Part shown: in pieces, positions 56,372 through 64,000 of the stretch
Numbering within the stretch: the stretch's first letter is position 1
Layout: each line of letters starts with the position of its first letter
From: Symbiodinium microadriaticum
Taxonomy: Eukaryota > Sar > Dinophyceae > Suessiales > Symbiodiniaceae
Reading direction: 5' to 3'
NCBI GenBank assembly: GCA_001939145.1
Contig: LSRX01000854.1
Coordinates: 120,634-184,633 of the forward strand
Length of the DNA stretch: 64,000 nt
Position numbers and translations under genes: made by a program
Notes under the pieces: model-generated
Seen by the model: the letters and a program-made list of their open reading frames with translations, nothing else
Database searches by the model: none
Told to the model about the DNA's origin: nothing

Positions 56372-59036
56372 AACATGGAAGAAGAGCTGCAGGACTGTGC
56401 CAATCGATTGGGCAGCCTGGCCAAAGACGGGCAGCCGGTCGACATGAGCGATTTCTTGTTGCCACGTGTCTGCAAGAACTGTGTCCGCACCGTGTGACTG
56501 TGTCAGTCATCGCTTGCCTAGAGTCGGAACCTTACAGGGAGCAGAATCGAGGCACGAAGCACAGGCCCAACTGCAGCTGGCCCTTTTGGGAGCACCGGAG
56601 TCCTTGATGGAGGAGACCAATCAAGGCCGTTTGCCGTTGTAGCCGTATTATAGACCGTGAAGCACACCCATGGGAGTCTGCATTACTGTATTCTTATTCT
56701 GGCTTAGGCATTCGGAAGACCTTCATGTTCCATCCAGACGCCAAACTCGGCGACCTGAGCAATGCGATGTGCATCAGCCGCAATCAGCCACGATAAGACC
56801 TGCAGCATATAATATCATGTAATCTGCGGCCTCTGAAGGTCGGCTTGTTGTGTGCCCGAGAAACTGGCGCCAGAAAATCTGAGGAAGGAACTCATGAAGG
56901 TGGCACAAGAGGATCGAACTTTAGGCCATCTGCTGCCATCTACATAGTATCCGACGCCGTTCGACATGCAGACTGTCATGGTGCAACATTGAGGGAAGTT
57001 GGAGCCCGAACTCTGGATTGCAGGCCTTCCTTCCGACGGATGTCCTGTAAGAGGCACGACGGGAGTAAGACGACCATAAACTGTCAGCGCTGAGAGCAGT
57101 CGTCACTGATGTATGTGGCAGGACCCTTATCAAGGGCCTTGCAGACAGGGAATTTCCATGCAAGCACTGACTACGGGAATCTTGTCAGACAAGATGCCTC
57201 AGTCAAAGAAGTCGTTCCTTGCAAGAGCTGATGCTGTCACTCAGACTCTAAGGAACCTGCTGTTGATCCTCTTTGCTGGCCATGACACCACAGGTGAGAT
57301 GCTGCAAAATGTCAGACTGAATGAAGTGCTCGGCATGCTTGAGAGGTCACACCATGACTTGGTTGACCTTCGAGCTTGCCCGCCATCCGGACATACAGCG
57401 CAAGGTGCAGGCCTGTCAGGGCTACAGCGACCGACACGCCTTTGGCGTGATGTACTGTTCTTGTGAGAAGGAGGAAGTGGACCACTTCTTCCGGTGCCTG
57501 AATGGGCGTGACCCAACCTACCAGGATGTGGGGCACAGGGCGGCATAGGGTTCATGGAGAAGGTGGATGCATTCATTTGTTTTCTTGTGACAGTACTTGC
57601 AGCTGAAAACCATCTAGACACATGGGACTGATTCCTTGTGAACAATATGCCTTCAGGACTTGAGCAAGTTTGATGTCTTGGACCGATGCATCACAGAGTG
57701 CAGCCCTCGGAATGGTTTTTGGTCCCGGACTCGCGTAATAGTTCTGCTGCGTCTTCTGTGCAAATCTAAGGACGCTTCGCTTGTGGCCTGCTGTGGCAAA
57801 TGGCACCTTCAGACAACTGCAGCGGGGTGCTTGGCTATAGCCAGGGGCACTCATCGAAAGAAGACAGGTACTGGCGGTACTGGTGCAGTCGCCCAGGTTT
57901 GCAGAAGAGCTCAGGGCCAAAGGTGAAAGCAAGGCCATCGGGGCAAGTGCAGGTGCTGTCAATGTGCCTGGGAAGTGCCGTGTTGATCCCATCTCTATGT
58001 CTCCCGCATGCTTGGTAGGTCACTCTTCCCAAGGGCACGTTTGTGACCATCAGCAACTGGTAGTCGTCTCAGCGAAACGGTGTGGGTGTATACCGGCGTC
58101 ACTTGACATCATGGTCAGCGGCTAGCCGGTGATGCACGTCTCATTGCAGTTGCATGTCTGGCGGATTCCATGCAGGTGTCGTCACCGCAACCCAGAGCTT
58201 TGGGGAACCGACGCGGAGACTCCACATCGAATCCATACATTGCCCGGTGGTTCCAAAGGACACCAAGAAAATCTGAGTCACTTCTTTCTGCCAAGTGACG
58301 CCAAGGACAGCTTCAACCCTTGGCGGAGCTTCGCCTCTGAGGCCAGACGAAAAGGGGACAGCGAAGGGCGCGAAGGGCCGGCGAATGTGTTTGTGTCAGT
58401 CTGGGAGGAGCTCGCCCGCGTGGGCTGCCCCATGGCCGCGCGCACCCCGCAGTCCGCCCGCTTCTCGCCTTTTGCGCACAACCCCCGCAGCTGCTTGGGA
58501 AAGAACTTTGCACAGATGGCTTCTTGGCTCACGCTGGAAAAAGCTGTGCCACGGGCATCATGTGTTGGGCACGTGGGTTGGCTCACTCGAGAAGGTGTGA
58601 TTTGTCGGACGTCTGACCTTTTCTCCTTAGTGAACTGGCGCATGGAAGCTCGGCTGAGGAAATGAGACTGATACTGTCCTACTTGTTCCACAAGTTCAGC
58701 TTTGCCCTGGCGCCACCCTACGACGCCCTTATGGATACAACCACCAAGGCCGAAGTTGCTTGTTATCTACAAGATTCTACAAGCATCAGCGCCTGCAGAT
58801 TGACGATCACAAAATTGCGTCGAGGCATCGGACACCAATCCCAGGACCTTTCGTGGCATCAACTCGGGTGGCACCATGGGGCCCATGGACCTTGAGCATG
58901 GAGGCTGGCGAAAAAACTTGCTGGATGCAACCTTAAGTGGACATGGCATCTTTCGGTTTTGTCGCCGCTAGGTTCTGTTTCGGAGGATGAGCGCTTCCTG
59001 GTTGCGATGAAGCTGCGCGTCACTCCCAGGAGTTGA
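56372..59036 (+). CDS. Cytochrome P450 monooxygenase
   Basis: A multi-exon P450 with heme and oxygen motifs in order. An N-terminal-half exon (about 56372-56466) reads EEELQDCANRLGSLAKDGQP then VDMSDFLL. The I helix LLILFAGHDTTG ends at 57293 and joins across a 52-nt GT-AG intron to HTMTWLTFELARHPDIQRKV (57346-57410). Then come EEVDHFFRCLNGRDPTYQ (57471-57524), DLSKFDVLDRCIT (57657-57697), and TLRLWPAVANGTFRQLQ (57771-57821), which completes the K-helix ExxR (ETLR) through a split Glu codon. FAEELRAKG (57897 on), VTLPKGTFVTISNW (58019-58059) and RHRNPELWGTDA (58176 on) follow. FNPWRSFASE joins ELARVGCPMAARTPQ and FSPFAHNPRSCLGKNFAQM, the heme Cys region (58408-58518), then EMRLILSYLFHKFSFALAP (58659 on). 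GTMGPMDLE and MKLRVTPRS end at TGA 59034-59036. No membrane anchor was found, so the 5' end is missing. Substrate unknown; the motif set is CYP4/CYP86-clan-like. Confidence 0.85.
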
Positions 59037-60046
59037 TCTGACGAGCGGCAGCAGGGCTTCCGGGATTTGGCGACATGATACCACTCCGCGAAGCCCGTGC
59101 AAGTCTTGCAAGAGGTTTGCCACAGCGCAACGTGCTGCGGCATTCTTCTATGCTGTTCAGTGGGGCAGTTCTTTCAGATTCCTGTCTACTCCTGGACTCA
59201 ATCGTTCATGAACGGGCACAGTTCTTGTGGAAAGCGGAGCTTGGACAGTCTTCTGGCTAATGTGCGGGCATGACTGTTAGGGCTCTCACAGCGACCTCTG
59301 AAGACTGGTCAGTTATCGGCACGGCGAGAGCTATAAGACAAGAATGGGTTATAAGACCAGCTTCGCCAGCTTCAGGGCTCGGATGGGCACTGAGTCGCTT
59401 TGAAGTCTGCCTTTTGTGTAGACGGTCTCAGGGCTCATCCCAGTTTGGGTTCCCTTGCCGGGAACCCAAAACGGGCACTGTCTGGAAGTGCTTGTTTGGA
59501 GCTGCCAAGACGTGCTTTGCTTCCAGAGAACAAAACCGCCAATTGAGGGGCCGCTGGCAGATCGTCTATCGCCATAGCGAAGCGGCCCTTGGCAGAGCGA
59601 ACAGGTTGCGCCCACAAGCGCTCAAGCTCAATGGCATGCTCGACATCGCAGAGCATCAGATGTCCAGGTCGGCGAGCTGAGATGCTGCCTGCAACAGTGG
59701 AAGTCATGTGACCTGCCAGGACACTTTGTACGAAAGCTGCGAGGGTGAATTCGTCAGCAATCGTGGAGAGCAAGCAGGTCTCTATGGTTCCCAAGCCGCG
59801 ACCTCAAGAATGGCAGCATTCCACACCAGCTTGTTGGACATGAAGACTCGGGAATGCACCAACCAGCAGAATCATGAGCTCCGACACGTTGCGCAGACCA
59901 GGGCTCAAAAAAGACAGGAGTTTCCTTCAAGTTTCAGCCTTCCTGACCTTTTTGCCTCTACAATTTTGGCACCATGGCGGCCACAGGCATCGAGTTGCGG
60001 GGGCTGCGGAATTGGCCAAATCTTTGACAGTCCTTTGCCCTGGCAG
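59037..60046. other. Unresolved; likely 5' part of the V-ATPase gene lies here
   Basis: An open + frame at 59270-59680 has no motif. A hairpin-forming inverted repeat (arms 59444-59454 and 59460-59470, TTTGGGTTCCC) sits inside it. The start codon and first exon of the V-ATPase gene must lie here or upstream, but I could not identify them. Confidence 0.35.
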
Positions 60047-61548
60047 GAACTGTGATGAAGGTGTCCGGCCCCTTGGTGGTCGCTGAAAACATGTCAGGCA
60101 CGAAGATGTACGAGGCGAGGATGACTATCAAGCATTTGGCGACTGCATGTCCCTTCAATCCCTTCAGCCGTGGGTGTTTCTCTGCAGGTGGTCCGAGTGG
60201 GCAAGGACCGGCTGGTGGGTGAGATCATCCGGCTCGAGGGCGACACGGCGAGTATCCAGGTGTACGAGGTCCGGTCGGGGCATGAGAGAGGGGCTGTTGC
60301 TAGGTTTCGTTTTGAGCGCCTGCATGCCGAGATGTTTGTGGACAGGATACCTCCGGCTTGACAGTTGGCGACCCCTTGGTGAAGACGGGCTTGCCGCTTT
60401 CCCTGGAGTTGGGTCCTGGAATCCTTGACGGAATCTATGCAGCTCGCCAGTAGAGCAAAGATTCGCAACGACGAGATGTGATGAACAAGTCAATATTGTT
60501 TCTGCGTCTTGAATCAAGGACGGCATCCAGCGACCACTGGAGCGAATTCAGCAGCTTGCACAGAGCGTCTTCGTCCCGCGAGGGGTAGATGTGCCAAACC
60601 TGGATCGCGAGAAGCAGTGGGACTATACGCCAGAGAACAACATCAAGGCAGTTTGAGTCGGAGGTGAATCAGATCAGACAAGTTTATCGTAATTTGTCAG
60701 AGTTGTGTTGCTATGACCGTCCGCGACAACTCGCGAACGTTTGGCCCTTGCGAGGTGGGCGACCTTGTCACCGGAGGTGATGTCGTCGGCGTGGTTCGAG
60801 AGAACGGGTGTCATGCCGGCAAGAGGGGTTGCTGATGCTCTGATACACTGTGAACTCCTCTGAATGTGCCTCTTGTCGTGTTCACTTGGCTCCGAAGCAT
60901 GGGTAAGAGAATTCGACTCGTCACAGTCTTTTCCAGAGCTTGCCGGGGTCAGCTGAAAGTCTCAGGCTCTTCAAGAGACACATGATCATGGTTCCCCCTG
61001 GCGTGAAGGGACGTGCCGTGGCAACGTTGGGCAAAAGAGGGAACAGCATGGAACAACTCAACAGCCTTTTTGTCAATCCTGCACACGTGTGCAAAGCTGA
61101 GGCGTGACCAAGGTGATGCCTGCGGGCAAGTATACAGTCCAGACGGCTGTGGTAGAGGTTGAAGAGTCCGGAAAAGCGATGAAGGTCGAGCTGTTCCAGC
61201 GACTTGGCAAAGCTGAACTTTCAAGCCGTGGAAAAAATGGGGGGTCGGCAGTTTGAGAATGGTAGAGATCTGGACACGAAGGAGATGGCCAGTGCGAGAG
61301 GCACGACCTGTTGTGGAGCTCCTTGGCACATTCACAGAGCACAATGCCCCCAACTGCTGTACCGCCTGCAGTTTGCATCGTGCCCTGATCCCGTCGTTAT
61401 GTTAATCCCAGGAAGCTCCAGGGTAAGGAAGCCCTGCTTACCTGCGAGCGCGTGGCTTGGATGGACCAGTTGTCAGCCGTTTCAGCACAAGCAAAGAAGA
61501 AAAGACAAGCATCACACATGGGTCAGTTAGCAACCACGCATGAGTGCT

Positions 61549-61586
<38 letters not shown>

Positions 61587-64000
61587 TAATTTTGACCCTT
61601 CGAAAGAAGAGAGAATTTTGGAAGGAAGAAGAAGAAGAGAGAATTTTGGCTGGCCAGACGAGGACCCAGACCCAGCAACAAATTAGCAGGCCGGGGGTTA
61701 CGCCGACTCCTTGATGCAACGACAACAACCGCAACCTAAACTCCTCGGGGGAACAATCCCCGCCGCCTCCTTCGGAGTCTACCACATGGATGTCGGTTCA
61801 GACCAATTTTTAGGCGGGAAAAACGGTCGAGGGCATCCTGGCGCTCCCGCACAAAATTCTTGACGACCTCCTCCAACAGACTTTCCTCCAGAGGCGGGAG
61901 TACGCTAAGCATCTGGCCTGCCATGCATGCTTCTACTCGGGCAAGCTCCAGGCCGTAATGCCGCCAACCGAGATCAGGGGGATAAACCCATGGAGAGTTC
62001 TTCAGCCGTCCCCGCCACGGTCATGGACCCGACGTCTGACCCAAACAACAGCAACGAGGACGAAGAGGACGACTGATCGCACAACAGTGACAAGACCCAG
62101 AACCGAAGCCACAGGGCAACCACCTTTTTCGTTCAGGTTCCGTTGTCTACAGGAGGTTCTGAGGGGCTTTGCTTCGGGTAGTGTGCTTTGATTCTGTCCC
62201 GCTTCCTTAGGTGAGCCTGAAAGTGGACTTCTACCATTGTTAGTTCCATGTACCACTTCTGCGCCGTAGTTTTTCGACTCAGGGCTCGCCTCCACTGAAA
62301 GCTTTGACCCAGGGGTATGCCCCCTGCTCCCAGCAACCTTTGCCTGAATCAGGGAAAATCCCTGCTGGATGCACCCCCGTTCAGGTTCGCCATTGTCTTC
62401 AGGAGGTTGCATGCTGGGTTCCTGTTGTCGCTTTACGGGTCATTCTACTGTAAGCTACGAGAATGCATCGGAGCGAAGTGGGCAGTAGCACTTGCTATTG
62501 AAGCCGTGATTTTGTTTGTGGTTCCAAGAAATCCCTTTGGTGTGCAGTCTCCCACCAGCCCTTTTTTTGCATGGCATAAGTGGCGATAACTCACCAGAGT
62601 CTGGGGAAGAACCCCAGTGGATTCCACTCTGCCGCTGAAGATTGTCACTGGTCTCTGCCTTTGTGGACTTTGTGTCACTGTGTGTCTTTGATTATTCGGG
62701 GTGCTTGTTCCCTTGTTTGCTGTTTCTACAGATGAACGGTCCTGGACGAAATACTGTCGTCGGATGCTGCCCTACCTGCTCGCCCACCCGCTCGACTACC
62801 TGAAAAAACACCCCGACTACCAGTACGTGAGCCTGCTCCTGCCGAACAACACCTCCACAGAGGCCACTTCAACAAAATGCAAAAAGGAGGAGATGACCCA
62901 CTTGGCTAGGGGAGGACCCCTGCGACCTCAGCGAGTACCACTAGACTAGACCAGGCCATGACGGGGAATCCCCAGCTGAGTGAGGGGGAGATGCTTAATT
63001 CACCACATGTCGCCGGTTTTGTAAATGCCAAATTTTGCCTGTACATCAGGCCGAAAAGCGTTCTCTCCATGCTTTCAATTGCCGGAACGGACAGCGCAGC
63101 TCCTCCTGCCTTCTTCGTCCAGGTAAAAAAAGAAACAGAGACCAGGCTGGAACATGTAGGACAAGCCCTAGGTCCCTCCCAGCCTTGAGAGCCAGGCTCG
63201 CAGGCTCGGGGTCGCATGGAATCATGAAATCTGCAGTGCCAGTGGGACACAGAGAGTGAGCAGTCCATGGACGTCGTGTGGTGGTAAACCTTTGTGCTGT
63301 AGCACCTGGAGGATAAAAGACGAGTTGGGGAGTGCAGACGATCCTGAGAGCGAAGTTAAGTTCGGGCTTTGCAGTGAATGGAGCGGGGGTGCATTTGCAA
63401 GGGGTCCCGCGAGATCTCGCGAGCCAGGATCGGGACAACCCACACCAACTCGAATCGGCCGTTATATCCGGGAGCCGTCGTCCTCGAAATTTTGTGAAAG
63501 GGGGGTGGACCCTAGCTCTAGCAAGTAAGAAAGAGTGCAGGAGAGAGTGCGCGCGGTGGGGGGCAACCCCCGCCCTAGCCCTGGCGAAAGAAAGAGTGCG
63601 AGACAGAGCCGCCGTCAGCTTGAAACCCAGATCCTGTCCTGTCGGTCCAGCCCCTTGAGGTTATCGACGCTCTTTTCCCCGTCACTCTGGGCGGTACGGC
63701 AGCAGTGCCGGGAGCCTTCGGGTGTGGCAAGACGGTCATTTCGCAGGCGGGGCAATGTTGGTCCAAGACACGGAATGTCGGCTTGGGCCCACCATCCCAG
63801 CCCGTGGTTCAGCACCGCAGCTACCCTTCAGGATCCATCCCTGAACACTGAGCTGACATGAGTCCAGGCATTGTCGAAGTACTCTAACGCTGACTGCGTG
63901 GTCTATGCGCCCCGGCAGCATCGGACCTCCCAGCGTAGTTGCGAACCTCCAGCCTCGGCATTGCAAACTACCGTCATTTGAGGTCGGATGCGGCGAGCGT
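60047..64000 (+). CDS. V-type proton ATPase catalytic subunit A (5' part, runs off window)
   Basis: Thirteen exons encode the beta-barrel domain through the P-loop. 60047-60114: [18 protein letters not shown]. 60188 to about 60268: [20 protein letters not shown]. 60365-60438: [19 protein letters not shown]. 60519-60647: [20 protein letters not shown]. 60755-60807: [17 protein letters not shown]. 60966-61020: [18 protein letters not shown]. 61113-61198: [18 protein letters not shown]. 61285-61317: [10 protein letters not shown]. 61412-61451: [13 protein letters not shown]. 63660-63746: [18 protein letters not shown] then [11 protein letters not shown] (Walker A). 63868-63906: [13 protein letters not shown]. 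63983-64000: VGCGER, cut by the window end. The joined order matches subunit A of eukaryotic vacuolar ATPases, which hydrolyses ATP to acidify endomembranes. Most introns start GC. The 61452-63659 intron is 2.2 kb and repeat-filled. The initiator exon was not found. Confidence 0.95.
61452..63659. other. Large repeat-bearing intron of the V-ATPase gene
   Basis: GT at 61452 and AG at 63658-63659. Contents: (GA)n at 61553-61581; GAAGAAG runs to 61640; a duplicated GTTCAGGTTC...CAGGAGGTT motif at 62131-62157 and 62379-62406; small hairpins near 62310-62370; a protein-like + frame at 62730-62860 ([20 protein letters not shown]); and an imperfect two-unit repeat at 63502-63601 (both units end GAAAGAGTGC). 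The neighbouring introns are 50-160 bp, so this one probably received an insertion. Confidence 0.8.
61553..61581. repeat. (GA)n microsatellite
   Basis: An uninterrupted AGAGAG run inside the large V-ATPase intron. Confidence 0.95.

Noticed and set aside
61736-61924. Possible - strand gene in the V-ATPase intron ([20 protein letters not shown])
   Set aside because: Only 62 codons, no motif or splice context; kept only as intron content.
63651-63659. V-ATPase P-loop exon starting at 63651 (adding PLE)
   Set aside because: Starting at 63660 follows the AG|G rule and joins LLTCER directly to VIDALFP as in the family; the extra residues would break the alignment.

Overview
This looks like nuclear DNA of a dinoflagellate, most likely of the Symbiodiniaceae (Symbiodinium-like) or a close relative. 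The evidence is internal. Genes are cut into many short exons (33-150 nt). Introns very often begin with GC, sometimes perhaps GA, rather than GT, and almost always end AG followed by an exonic G. Several gene families are ones expanded in dinoflagellates (DUF4116 repeats, dinoflagellate-style CCCH fingers). Every gene I can orient with confidence reads on the + strand. There are no bacterial operons, rRNAs, recognisable tRNAs or CRISPR arrays. One assembly gap (352 N) sits inside a trinucleotide repeat.

Layout: 0-3.3 kb, repeats and non-coding DNA with a broken exon at the left edge. 3.3-5.9 kb, a U-box/coiled-coil gene. 6.5-8.5 kb, an uncharacterised multi-exon gene. 11.2-13.3 kb, coiled-coil exons and a second uncharacterised gene. 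13.4-15.8 kb, a degenerate retroelement bounded by 83-85 bp direct repeats. 15.8-18.5 kb, a protein-kinase-like gene with an altered catalytic loop. 19.3-22.4 kb, membrane proteins. 22.7-27.3 kb, uncharacterised exons and microsatellites. 27.8-29.5 kb, a complete alpha/beta hydrolase. 29.6-30.5 kb, trinucleotide repeats and the gap. 31.4-37.8 kb, a ubiquitin-like exon, an OmpA-domain gene and a long DUF4116-repeat gene. 38.5-41.9 kb, a U2AF65-like splicing factor. 42.6-43.0 kb, a secreted protein. 43.1-46.5 kb, an AT-richer, repeat-dominated island. 46.6-55.2 kb, a CCCH zinc-finger gene and several uncharacterised or membrane exon clusters. 55.4-56.2 kb, patterned low-complexity DNA. 56.4-59.0 kb, a cytochrome P450. 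60.0-64.0 kb, the 5' two fifths of the V-type ATPase catalytic subunit A, running off the right edge.

The genes do not form a pathway; they are neighbours in a same-strand array. The best-supported models are V-ATPase A, the P450, the alpha/beta hydrolase, the U2AF-like factor and the DUF4116 protein. Their exons join in frame across junctions I could place to the base in many cases. The rest are exon clusters with coding character but no family I recognise. All exon boundaries were read by eye and need transcript support.
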